64,000 bases of DNA from Kuschelorhynchus macadamiae (taxonomy: Eukaryota; Arthropoda; Insecta; Coleoptera; Curculionidae). The stretch covers positions 310,001 through 374,000 of the forward strand of contig JAUTXW010002096.1 of the NCBI GenBank assembly GCA_030620095.1, written 5' to 3'. Positions within the stretch are counted from its first letter, which is position 1; every line of letters begins with the position of its first letter. The notes beneath the pieces were generated by a model. The model had not been told where the DNA came from. It saw nothing but the letters and a program-made list of their open reading frames with translations, and did not search any database. The translations under genes and the position numbers were made by a program. Positions 23,272 to 35,404 of the stretch are shown here, one piece after another.

Positions 23272-23331
<60 letters not shown>
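23272..23331. repeat. (TA)n microsatellite
   Basis: About 59 bp of pure TA. Confidence 0.95.
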
Positions 23332-23332
<1 letters not shown>

Positions 23333-24041
23333 CGACAGTTTCAACAACATGTATGCATGGTTTTTAGGGATGATATTAGCAAAGGCCATACATATTCAAC
23401 CAGTTTTGCAAAAAAGCTTGGTAATGGTGTTGAGAGCTTAAAGTTCCAAGATGAGTCTCCAGCGAGGTCTCCAGGGATATCTTTGTGAGTATAAATTAAG
23501 AGATCTTTGATTAATTCTAACATACCATTTCAGTAAAACATTTGAAAGTATCACATATTTGTAAAAGTATTCCTAATACAACATGCCAAAAGGAATTACG
23601 AAAAAATCTTTTAAAGGTTTAGATAATTCAAGTGGCTACTAAAACCCTGACAAAATGGGATATTACAATAAAAAAAAAAGATTATACATGCACAAGTGGT
23701 GTTTGCCCTGACAAGTTTTATAAGGGCAAACAATGCAAGGTGGTAAAATGTAAAGTGTTGGCTGTAGAGACATTATTCCATAATTTTGGGCATTTGGTTG
23801 TGCTGTTATACAACCACATTTAAAAAGTAAAAATTTGTCTTGGTATAGGCCGTTAAAATATGTGGGGTAGGAAAGAGGTTCACATGAAGAGAAATATAGT
23901 TTGATGATGTGAAAAAAAAATTCTAGCAACATATAAGAAGACTGACACTTATATAATTCTAACACCACTTTTATTTGTTCTTATCCAGTTTATAATAATG
24001 AATACAATAAATCAGTTAATCATACAGCAAAAATACTTTGG

Positions 24042-24055
<14 letters not shown>
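23332..24055. other. Non-coding stretch
   Basis: Open frames at 23341-23523 (minus) and 23632-23823 (plus) have no recognisable family or splice context. Confidence 0.35.
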
Positions 24056-24103
<48 letters not shown>

Positions 24104-24160
24104 CATGAAACTGTCTGAGAAAACTTAAAACAATATACATTATTCCTTAATTTACCTTTA

Positions 24161-24227
<67 letters not shown>

Positions 24228-24275
24228 CATGAAACTGTTTGAGAAAACTTAAAACAATATACATTATTCCTTAAT
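24056..24275. repeat. Tandem pair of (TA)n plus 50-bp block, period about 124 bp
   Basis: TA runs at 24056-24102 and 24164-24226 are each followed by the same block, 'TTACATGAAACTGT(C/T)TGAGA' through 'ATTATTCCTTAATTT'. The microsatellite was therefore duplicated together with its flank. Confidence 0.9.
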
Positions 24276-24396
24276 TTTATGCTCATTTTTGAGTAGGTCA
24301 TTCCTTGACGTATTTTATGAGAGTTCATATAAACATGTTTCCTATAGTCTCTGTTTTGTTTTGTTTTGTTTTTGAGATATAGGTTTAATAAAAAGA

Positions 24397-24826
24397 AATC
24401 ATCTTTTATGGATATTTTAAATATATTTTACGCCGATTTTGGTCAAGCATTGCAAGTTTGATTAAATAGAAAGGGGCTGAAAGTATTAGGATTATAATTA
24501 TCCATTTCAATGGCGTCTGGGGAAAGGGCAACATAATTCATATTAAAGAAAAAGTAAAGTATGCCACTGGTTTATAAAAAGTTTTTATTTTTGTTTAGAT
24601 CAAGAGATTAAATCATCTTTTATGGATATTTTAAATATATTTTACGCCGATTTTGGTCAAGTATTGCAAGTTTGATTGGATGGCAAGGGGCTGAAAGTAT
24701 TAGGATTATTATTATCCATTTCACTGGCGTCTGGGGAAAGAGCAACATAATTCATATTAAAGAAAAAGTAAAGCATGCCACTGGTTTATAAAAAGTTTTT
24801 ATTTTTGTTTAGATCAAAAGATTAAA
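24397..24826 (+). repeat. Tandem duplication, period 214 bp
   Basis: Positions 24398-24611 recur at 24612-24826 with a handful of substitutions. Shared blocks include 'ATCATCTTTTATGGATATTT' and 'CTGAAAGTATTAGGATTAT'. Non-coding. Confidence 0.9.
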
Positions 24827-25745
24827 ACTACACTTTTTTGAAACTCGCCTTTTTTGTTCTCTCTCACCATAACACGGTTTCCATGTTAATTTTAATAACA
24901 CGTTTTCCATCTTTAATATAATTTAATTAAAATTGAATAGCTAGAAAAACTCGACATTCTCAAGGGGCCGTCCTATATATTTGCTAGATCTCAATAATAT
25001 TAGGTTTTTCATTTTGTAACTTCCATCCAGTGTTAAGCTTGTTTTTGGTATGGATTGGAGGGACTCGTGCAATGCAGAAATTATAGAAAAATTAAGTAAA
25101 ATTATTAATTAATTACGTGAAATAGTATTTAACACATTGATTGCAGTAGCTAAAGTTGGTTTTTAAACACCGATGCCTGAAGTACACTGCATTTCATATA
25201 GGATTTACTTTAGACATTGGCTCCATAAGAATTACATTGATCATCATTAATTTTAGGCTGAAAGGCAGCAATATATGTAGTGATTTAGAGAAAATGTAGG
25301 CACATATTCCTGTGTGACTATATTTTTGTAAAGCCTGCATTTTCTGTAGGCTTGGTTCATTTATACTTATACTGGTTGTAATAGTAGTGGGAGGTACAAC
25401 ACAAAAGGCTATAGTTTTTACTATTTTTAAAAATATATTATATAGAGTATTAAGATTCTGGGGCAACTTAAAATATTAAGACAACTGAATGGCAGGAATA
25501 TATGTATTGAGTAGGCACATCTCTCTTGGTGAGGATGTTTTTGCATAGTGTTCATTTTCTGTTAGGCTTTGTTCATTTATACTTCTATATAATACTCTGG
25601 TGTATTACATGCTCCCTAATAGTTTTAAATATATGAACATTTTTCTAGGTTATTTCAGAGGCTATTATGTTTATAGAAAGAAATTCAGTTTCGCACTGGG
25701 ATAATCCATTTTATAGAGAAATTAGAAAATACAGAGTAACAGCTT
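24827..25745. other. Non-coding stretch
   Basis: I see no supported gene. Two passages (25300-25350 and 25520-25580) share weak similarity around 'CATTTTCTGT.AGGCTT.GTTCATTTATACTT'. Confidence 0.4.
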
Positions 25746-25794
25746 CCCACTAAGCATGGCTAACTTGCTATAAGCTTGCGTAAAACTATATCTT

Positions 25795-26160
25795 ACAAGT
25801 GTAAATTAGTAATGTAAACTTCAGTGAGTTTACAGAAAACTTACTGTAATGGGATTTGTTCCTCATATTTAACTTTCAGATGAAAGTTTACTTCTGAAAG
25901 CTAAATGCAAATTAAGCACAAACTATTTGTAATGTTTACAGAAAACTTTCGGATGAGAGCTTACTTTTGAAAGTTCAATGCAAACTAAGAGTAAACTCTT
26001 AGTAAATTTTAGCAAGTTTACACAAAGCTTGCTGCGATGGGATCTGTTTCTCATGTTTAATATTCAGATGAAAGTTTACTCGTGAAAGTTAAATGCAAAT
26101 TAAGCGCAAATTATTAGTAAATTTCTGCAAGTTTGCGACAAAGTAAAACTATGAGTCTAC
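25795..26160. repeat. Irregular subterminal repeats
   Basis: The unit 'ATTCAGATGAAAGTTTACT(C/T)' with 'GAAAG(C/T)TAAATGCAAATTAAG' and 'GTTTACA.AAA.CTT.CTG' recurs at about 25850-25940, 25940-26010 and 26030-26120 with variable spacing. Confidence 0.65.
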
Positions 26161-27056
26161 TACTATCTTTTAAATTAAACTTGCAGAAAAGTTAATATTC
26201 AACCAATGGTTAAATTAGTGCTAAAGGTGTCCCATTTTCGTTTTTCTAAATTTCTCGTTTATGAGTTTAGACGCAAAGATGTGATTTTTACAATTCTACT
26301 TTTATGTGAAACTAAAGATGCCACACACAGATTTGTCATGACCCTCTTAGGTTCTGAGATAGAAAATATTGCATGGGGGAGGGGTCCAAAATTACATTAC
26401 TTTAAATTTTGTTTTGTATCTCAGAAACTAAGAGAGCTAGGGCCAATAGCATCTTGAGTTTCATAAAAAGTATCATGGTTTATAATGAAAAAACACGTGT
26501 TTGTATCTCCACACATAAATGAGAAACCCCGTAAAATATTTGAAAATAGAACACTCTGTCTAGCAACGTGCAAGTGATGTATTGCAGTTCTGTTGGGGCC
26601 TGATTAGATTACATAATTTTATTAATATTGTTTAAAAAATATAAATCTTGTCTGGGGATATGGCTTTACTACTCATGTCAAATTAATTGCCAGTGAACTT
26701 CTTTTTCACTCTCTTCAAAGACGTATATACCTCACATGAAGCTATTATGATAAATGGTAATAATATTATATTAATGATGCAGTCAATCATGCCCAAATTA
26801 AAAAAAAATATATACTTAATATGTTTTTAATTTCAAATTCTAAATTTTACGCATCTATAAATTTATTACTTCAATGAAAAATAGCATATGACCCTACAGT
26901 TTTGCAATATAAAAAAAGAATTCATTAAAGATAATAGATAAAATTTAATGTATAGAATATTATATATATATACCTTCAGAAAATAAAACTAACATATAAA
27001 CCAGGAAACAAGTATTTATTATATTTATAAAACAAAATATTATATATATTCCAACT

Positions 27057-27175
27057 TTATTTGCTATGCTTTTCTATTTCTCGAGTGTACCTTGTTTTCA
27101 CATTGTTGAACCATGATTTTGTATGACCCTCAAATTCATCGTCCGTCATGGTTGCATAACTAGCTCTTACAGCCA
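27057..27175 (-). CDS. Candidate terminal exon, unknown protein
   Basis: On the minus strand, after a T-rich acceptor (TTTTTTTAG at about 27176), the frame gives SYATMTDDEFEGHTKSWFNN, then VKTRYTREIEKHSK and a stop at 27057. AATAAA-like signals follow. The composition is protein-like and free of stops. Joined to the donor at 28351, the frame stays open only if the acceptor is a later AG (after 27166 or 27060-27061 downstream), not the first one. I do not recognise the family. It lies inside the putative TIR element. Confidence 0.4.
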
Positions 27176-28350
27176 CTAAAAAAAAGTTTTTTCAATATGC
27201 TTTTGGAGGTAAAAATAACTCATCACCTTTTATTTAACTTTAACTTATGCAAGTTGGAAATTTTGTATTAAATTTATATTTCTTTGTTTTTAGCAACACT
27301 GGCTTTGCGCAAATGATTAAGCATGGTTTAAATTTCTTTAAAAACAAATCTACTTTTAATACAATGATTGTGACCTGAAATTCCCTTTTACATACATTAT
27401 ATTTTAATATAACCATAAGTTTTAACAGGGACGTTACTAAGGTTGGTTCGAAGGGCTCCTAATATCTTGAGCAGTTGGCTAAATTGTGGTTTAGCAAGAA
27501 GCAAAACCAGAATTGCTATAAATACAAACAATATAATCTCTTTTATAGTTGGTTGTTACCTATACAAAAGCGCACGTTACTCCATGGTTTTTTATGCAAA
27601 TTGTAATTTCCTGCTTTAATTAAATGATAATCATTTATGTACAGCATAGTCATTTTATTGTGCCCCTATTTTAAACCTGTATAAATTTCTTACTATTTAA
27701 TTTATCGGAATTAGCCAAGCAGCAATATAGTGTTATTTGCCAAGTTTTAATCTGACATCTCAAAATCTAAAAATATACTCGTTACTATTGAATTTAGGCC
27801 TACGATACCTATGTTATATACAAAATGTTTAGTTTTTCAAGTGTAATTTGCAATCGAGATATCAGTTGAAATAGAATTCAAGTTGATTTGAACAATTGTA
27901 TTTTTTAGGTCATGCTATGTCAAACAAAAACTTGGCAAGCATCACTATATCTTGTTTTCTGGGTGAAATGTGCAAATAGTTGTGCTCTAAGTTGAACGGT
28001 ACAGATCTTTGAGCATTTCAAAATATGAAATTCTCAATATTAAAACATGAATAGTTCAATTCAGTCAATAGTAGAAAAACTATTGACTATAGGCATAAAA
28101 AATGCTTAGTTTTTTCTGCTGAGTCGAAATATTGCATAAAATGTAGGGCATTCCATTAAAAAAAAATTCAAATTAGGTCAATATTTATAAGTAATAATAT
28201 ATATAAGTGTATTTTTTACGTTATGCAATGTCACATAAAAACTTAACAGATAACACTATAATTTGCTGTTTGGTTAATTTCCATAAATTAGATAGTAAAA
28301 AAAGTTACACAGGTTTAAAGTAAGGATATGATAAAATGACCACACTGTAC

Positions 28351-28476
28351 CTGTGAACTTGCTCAGCAAATATTTGGCTGGCGATGCCCTTGACAGTATC
28401 CCAACAAAACTTCTTTACACTATGACAAAATAATTCTTGGTTGTGAGGGACCGCTCGAAGCTTTGAAGTCAATAGC
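28351..28476 (-). CDS. Candidate internal exon, unknown protein
   Basis: The minus-strand frame reads LLTSKLRAVPHNQELFCHSV, then KKFCWDTVKGIASQIFAEQV and H. It is flanked by an acceptor-like CCACCAG (exon starts at 28476) and a donor CACAG|GTACAG (28351). Start and end phases are both 2. A downstream alternative acceptor, CAAAG|CTT, would instead give phase 0 and match the first exon at 29030. No family is recognised. Confidence 0.4.
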
Positions 28477-29029
28477 CTGGTGGCAATTTAAATAGTGATG
28501 TATGTACAATCATTTAAATAATTCTACATTTTAAGCAGAAAAATCAAAATTACACTTAGTCTTTATTATAGTTACTTTTTGTTACCACAAAATGAATATT
28601 GAAAATAATAAATAACAATCTCACAAATACACAAATAAAATACTTAAAATTCGCGGCCGGATAAAAACATTCCCTACCAATGTTCCCACATTTTTCTTTT
28701 CATTCACATGGGCGGCAAAACAATTACCGCACCGGCCCGCGCAGTATAAAAAAAATTGCACAATCATAATAAAAGTTGAGAACTGCAAAAGATAATTAAA
28801 ACTACATATATGGTTATATGAAAATTGTACAAATCCGCCATTGCTATATTGCTAAGTTAAGAAGACAAAAATTACCTAATTTTAGTTTTATATCTGCAAT
28901 ATATGATAAAAATAGATTTGTTTTCATATTTTTGCGCTCACTTTAGAGTTATTCTGATGCACAACCCAGTAAAGAAATAATCGGAAAATAAGGAAATCTG
29001 AATTAAAATAATATATACCTAATACTTAC

Positions 29030-29083
29030 CTTTGGAGAGTTTGATCCTTTATTTTGATGAGGGTTTTGTGGCTGAGAAGACAT
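29030..29083 (-). CDS. Candidate first coding exon, unknown protein
   Basis: ATG at 29083 (minus strand) gives 18 codons, MSSQPQNPHQNKGSNSPK, ending at a strong donor AAG|GTAAGT (phase 0). The region upstream (29090-29360) is markedly more GC- and CpG-rich than its surroundings, as expected of a promoter. It may be the start of the gene continued at 28476 and 27175. A plus-strand ATG at 29225 opens a basic frame, but I see no support for it. Confidence 0.4.
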
Positions 29084-29709
29084 CCTGCTAATTAACACGG
29101 TAAAATGCACAGAAACACTCGAACCGACAATTATTAATGTAATATAGACTTACGTAAACGAACCCGTTACAACAAGGAAGAAAAGAAGCCAGTCGAGCTT
29201 TTGCTGCAGTACAGAAATAAAATAATGGCCGATCCGATGATGGCAGCTTCGCGGCTTCTTGGAAGAAGGACAGTCTTGGTTGGTCCACCTCAAAAACGAA
29301 GGAATTATAAATTGAGCCAACTCATATTCCTACGCGGTCGGCGGCGGTCCTGGGCATTCGTAAGAGTGACACGTGACATTTCTCTTCTTGATTTTTGGAG
29401 ACTGGCAGAAAGTTTACAATTGCATTTATCAGGAAAGTTACGTACACAACTTCTCAGAATCTTTTCAAAAACTAACTTTCATTTTTAAAGTCACAATTAG
29501 TTTATTTTTACAACTATCAGCAAATCCATTAATATGACTGTACAGGACCTTTTCAGAAGAAAACTTACTTTTTCGAAGTTCCTGCTAACTTGGTTTGGCA
29601 AATTACGTAATGTAAACTTTCACTGAATTTGTAGCAAAATTATTTACTTTAAAAATGGCCCTCCAAAATAAGTTTGCAGCAAGTTTTGTAAACTATCATG
29701 TTTAGTGGG

Positions 29710-31753
29710 TTCAGTTCCATAATAAATCCAAGGCATGCATTTTAAAACCGATTACACATTTTATGGAAAGGAAAAAGAGCAAGGCAGAAATTTGCACAGT
29801 CAAGACCAAACGCAAAAATCAAGGAACCTGCCAATTTTATTCTTGAAGAATTTAACCACTTAGCTGCTACACCTGATTGGTAATAAAACATTTTTTATTA
29901 TAACTATTAAATTCCCAAAATCTTATTTGTTTATTTAGACTTTTTACATATTAAGTACTTGACTAAACATTAAATACACATTTATTATTATCAGGTAATA
30001 TAATTATTCTTTCAAAAGATATATTTAAATCCTATTAAAGTAAAATAAAATATTACTTTTATCTCCAACCATTTTTTTCTTTGTACATATTTAAAATACA
30101 CAATGTCGATTTTTTTCATTAAAAAACAATAACTAAGAATTTTAGGTCTAAAAAATAAATTATGTCTTCTTTCAAAGAACTTGCTAAATTGTTTCTATTC
30201 TATTTTGAGGGTTTTGTAGCTTGTCCTAATAGTAGTTATAGTTTATAATTTACTTTTATATGTATGACAACAATTGATAATGATTAAAATAAACATCTTC
30301 TTTTATATTCACTTTTCCCTTGTTTTTCTTTATTTGCTTGGGCCTTGCCTGAATCTAATGGAAAACACCTGCTGAGTTGAAACTATAAATAAACTTGTTT
30401 TCATTCTTTTCGGCTTATATAAATAATATTTAATTATTCTGGCTTTATTATTACATCCAGCCCATCTCGCTAATGAAGCTAGTTTTTGCGTCTTTTTTTC
30501 CTACTAATTAGCATTAAAGAAAATTTGTTCTATATTATTACAGTTAATAATAGGCCAAAAAATATATATAAGATATTTTGCCTATTACTAATATGTAGGA
30601 AAGTAAAATGCAACAAACCCTTCTTAAAAATTTGCTTACTACCTAGTATTAAATTAAAACTTCCAAAGCTTTTACAATTAAACATTAACTTACACCTATT
30701 TTACTTGGACCTCTTTTGTGTAGTACTGATGAAACATATTTAATTTTGTATTATATTGTTAGGTATGTATTAAGGTTATTTGTAGAGAGTAAACACCATA
30801 TTTTCACATAAACAAGGAAAAAACTAATTCTAGTTATTTTTTCTCTAGGTACAAAGAAAACTCCATATCACAAGAAAACTGTTTATTGCTACGAACTGTA
30901 CAAGCCAATAGACCATGTAATTTTAAATCTCAGCATCGATGAAGAAAGCAGAAGAGGAAAATATATTTTAATTTATAGATTTAGAAGTTTGTAATCGTTA
31001 GAAGAAAAGTTTATGCTTTTGTAGTAAACCCCCATGACTAGTTAATGCATCTTATGAGTATGAGTAGGCGTGTTTGTTGTGTGCAGAGTTGTATACAATG
31101 TATATAGATATCTTTTTAATATGAATTTAGTAGTAAGATCTCTTTATGTACAGATATATTTGAATCATATTTAATGCAAAAAGTTTCTACTTAGAAATGG
31201 AGATAAAGGTGACATAGCTATCCCAATTTTGTTGCTGATAGTCATTTTATATTGAGAATTTGTTGTTTTGTATACACTGTAAGTGGTTCAGTGTTAATGC
31301 ATTGTTTCACTACTACTTATTTGATGTTGTTTACCAATACATACCATGTGGTATGTGTAGCAAGCATTCTGGTGTGTACATTTCATAAGGACTATTTATC
31401 TGATGCTTGCATCAGCCATGTCTTTATATTAATAGTATGATTTTCAAGTTTATTTGTTACATTTTAGTATATTTATAAAAGACTTACATCAGAAAACTTA
31501 CCAGATATTATATCAAAATTAGAATTGCTGACCAAAATTCGACAGACATATGTAAAACTATAAAAGAAAAACCTTTTTTTATAGCACTTTTTCGTATTTT
31601 AGCAAATAACTCCTTTGTCTGCGACTTCTTTAAAGAAATATTAATTTTGGCAGGGAACACAAGTTGGGTGACTATTCCGTCTAAGTCATTTTTAATACCT
31701 AATAAATAAAATAAAACAGGAATCATAGGTAACGCAGTCCTTTTTCAAGGACA

Positions 31754-31756
<3 letters not shown>
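29710..31756. other. AT-rich non-coding stretch
   Basis: Open frames at 30486-30743 and 31252-31440 (plus) and 31508-31726 (minus) show no domain or conservation clue. I see no bounded repeat. Confidence 0.4.

Positions 31757-31801
<45 letters not shown>
31757..31801. repeat. (TA)n microsatellite at the 3' border of the R1-like element
   Basis: About 44 bp of TA followed by about 19 T residues. On the minus strand this is a poly(A) tail running into (TA)n. Confidence 0.9.
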
Positions 31802-31818
<17 letters not shown>

Positions 31819-34190
31819 TAATGAGGTACAAAAGATCTTCCAAAGACGTTGTGCAGGATTCAATCTCTCTCGGTGTTGGTGGAGAGGTCGCCTACCTGCT
31901 AAAAAACATTCCTCTTTCAACAGACATCGTGATGGCACCACCCGAAGCATTACTTAATCACGCTCGAACTTCTCACAATTCGAACATCCTATCGGTCGTC
32001 TCTATTTCGGTTTCTATCTTCCAATTCTTTCCTATTTATAATGCGGGTCGCCATATTTGAAATCACATTCCACATCTCTTGAGATTGTAGCATGATTGTC
32101 ACGAGGTTTTCCGGGGTCATCACCGCGTTTACCATCAATTCCGCGTTTCTTCGCTCGTTCTGCCATCAAAGACATACAAAAAAGTGTGCTCGGCATCGTC
32201 CTGTACGCTGTCGCAATAGGGACATGAAGATACTGTTTTGATCTTGAATCTATAGAAGTAGGCCGCAAAGCATCCGTGATTACTCAGTACCTGTGTAAGA
32301 GCATAGCTGAGTTCACCGTGATTCCTTTTTAGCCAAGGCTCCAGATCCGGTATAAGTCTGCTTGTCCACGTGCCCACTGCAGGCTCTTTCCATCTTGCCT
32401 GCCATAGTCTTATCGTTTCTTCTCTAATTGTCTTTCTGTTCGCGTTGCCTTCATTATACGTTCTCGATCTTTCTTCTGCCATCAGATCTATAGCATACAC
32501 ACTTGCAAGGACCAGTACTGCCTCTGTGGAAACTGTGCGGAAAGCACTGCATATCCTAATTGACATCTTCCTCTAGATTCTGGACAACATTTCTTTATAT
32601 TTTCGGATTCTTAAGACCTCATGCCACACCGGGGCAGCATACAACATAATTGAATGAGTAACTGCATTTAACAGTCTGCGCTTACTCGATGAAGGGCCCT
32701 TTGCCATTGGCATCACAGAAACGACCACTGCCAAATCCTCTGCAAAACACTACTACCCGGACTTCTGGTGGCATATCCAACCATAGGACACCGTCATAAT
32801 ATATGTTCCATAAGATAGGGCCTAGCACAGAACCCTGTGGCACTCCACCCGTCACATCCATGACATTCTGGTCTCCTATTTTCAATTTTCTTTCCGAAAA
32901 GTAGCTTTTTATCATACGGATGAGGTATGGTGGTAATCCCCTTTGCTCCAGTTCATCTACAACGCTCCGCCAAGGTGCTGAATTAAAGCGTTTTTTACAT
33001 CAAGAGTTACCAGCAAACACAGTTTTCTGTTTTGGGCCGCAAAAGCTTTTGCCCTTTTTGCGTCATTTATCACCATAATTAAAGCGTCTATAGTTGACTT
33101 TTGTTTTGTGAAGCCAAACTGGTTATCCGCCAGGCCCCCATGCGTTTGTATATCCCTTACTAGTCTATCTTTCAGCAAATATTCGAGCAATTTCCCCATG
33201 CAGTCAATGAGGCACAATGGTCTATATGCAGATTTTCTTGGGTCAGGCTTGGGGGGCTTCTCCAGCAGCAAAAGCTTGGCCTCCTTCCATATTTCTGGAA
33301 ATTCACCTTTCAGTAGTTGTCAGTTCATTATATGTAGGCACTCTTCTGGGAACTGTTGTGCCACGCACTTAATTATTTCAGGGGGTATGCCATCAGGTCC
33401 AGCAGCCTTTTTAAGTTTAATTGATTTACTAGCCCTACTTAACTCTTCCGGAGTAAAAAGTTGAATATCTTTTTCACCTATATTTTCCATTATCCAACAA
33501 ACTTTTTTAAATGATGGGAAAAGACCCTCAGCTTCCTACACCATTACTTCATCTGGTAGGGGGTTTGTAGATCTCAAGCGCAAGTTCCATTTCCCCACGG
33601 ATCTTCATCAACTTCTCCTATCACCTTTTTCCAAGCATCTAACTTTGCTCTATGAATGGCTATTTTCAAAATCGATCATTGGGTTTTGTATTCATCGACA
33701 GCAAGTATATTCCCTTCCTCTGAAATATCATTTCTTCTACGAAGTCGTGTCATTATTCTGTTCTTTGCCAGGCTCTTTTCTTATTTCAGGAATATCGGCG
33801 GACCACCAATAAACTGGTTTCCTATTATTTAATATGCTTCTCTTTTTTTCTAATACACGATCGCAAGTCTTCACAATGCTCTTCACAAATGTCTCTGGTG
33901 TTGGGATAGCTTCATATCTTAGTTTGCGTCGAAATACATTTATAAAATTATGCATTTTTGCATCGTCGACTTTCCGTCCTCTGTGTTGCGGTTTTATGCT
34001 ACTCTCCCGATTTTCTAGATCTGCTATCAGATTAATACGAAAGATTATATAATTATGGTCCGAAAGGTTCTCCTCCTCTGTCACCTGCCAGTCTAAGACT
34101 CGCGGCAATACAACATTTGCAGCGAATGATACGTCGATAAATGATGATGTTTGGCCTCTATAAAAAGTGGGAATACTTCCGTGGTTTAGT
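31801..34190 (-). pseudogene. R1-clade-like non-LTR retrotransposon, 5'-truncated and decayed
   Basis: Minus-strand fragments of ORF2 occur in order. The endonuclease end gives SFAANVVLPRVLDWQ and ENLSDHNYIIF (34130-34020), then PVYWWSADIPEIRK (about 33800). The RT approach is KKAAGPDGIPPEIIKCV (33400) and YRPLCLIDCMGKLLEYLL. Further RT motifs are QFGFTKQKSTIDAL and GGVPQGSVLGPILWN (32820). The C-terminal block is GELSYALTQVLSNHGCF with a C..C...D..H zinc-knuckle-like end (32200). There is a stop at about 33325. The FADD catalytic stretch is lost (VVVFCRGF) and multiple frameshifts are present. The 3' end is a poly(A) tail (31801-31819). ORF1 and the endonuclease start are absent. Confidence 0.85.
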
Positions 34191-34198
34191 GAAATTAT

Positions 34199-35056
<858 letters not shown>

Positions 35057-35105
35057 TTTGTTAATTATTTTCTAGGGCATAGGTTAACTCATTGAAAAGT
35101 AAAAC

Positions 35106-35151
35106 TTTAATTCATATCGTCGTTTCACTCATTATATTGAGCCATCTCAAG
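35106..35151 (-). ncRNA. Hammerhead-like module (minus strand)
   Basis: Read on the minus strand: CTTGAGA box, stem CTCA/TGAG, then GAAAC followed by GACG instead of GTCG. The cleavage triplet and stem III are mutated, so it is probably inactive. Confidence 0.3.
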
Positions 35152-35187
35152 ATATTTATTTTGACATGTTTCCAAGAAAATAAATAA

Positions 35188-35232
35188 CTTGAGAAAGCTC
35201 ATTATAAGGGGCGAAACGTCGATATGAATTAT
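35188..35232 (+). ncRNA. Hammerhead-like module (plus strand)
   Basis: CTTGAGA (35188-35194) is followed by a weak stem GCTC/GGGC, GAAA (35213-35216), ACGT (35216-35219) and C (35220). The 5' box departs from CTGANGA, so it is a variant or relic. Confidence 0.35.
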
Positions 35233-35316
35233 AGTTTTACTTTTCAATGAATTAACCTGTGCCCTAGAGAATAATTAACAAAATATTTATATATGGTTAA
35301 AGAAAAAAACACGAAT

Positions 35317-35324
<8 letters not shown>

Positions 35325-35402
<78 letters not shown>
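35325..35402. repeat. (TA)n microsatellite
   Basis: About 76 bp of TA on the right flank of the inverted pair. Confidence 0.95.

Positions 35403-35404
<2 letters not shown>

Larger units (their letters stand above)
25746..29709. mobile_element. Putative 4-kb TIR transposon enclosing a spliced gene
   Basis: The left end reads CCCACTAAGCATGG and the right end, reverse complemented, reads CCCACTAAACATGA, giving a 13-bp near-perfect terminal inverted repeat. Both ends carry subterminal repeats of 'AAACTT(A/G)C' and 'GAAAGTTTAC' type (25795-26160 and 29540-29700), as in CACTA-like elements. No clear target duplication was found (flanks CTT and TTC), which is the main weakness. The interior contains exon-like pieces on the minus strand. 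Confidence 0.45.

Noticed and set aside
29201..29488. Plus-strand 95-residue frame over the GC-rich patch
   Set aside because: More likely the shadow of a promoter/5' UTR for the minus-strand exon at 29083; GC-rich patches tend to stay open.
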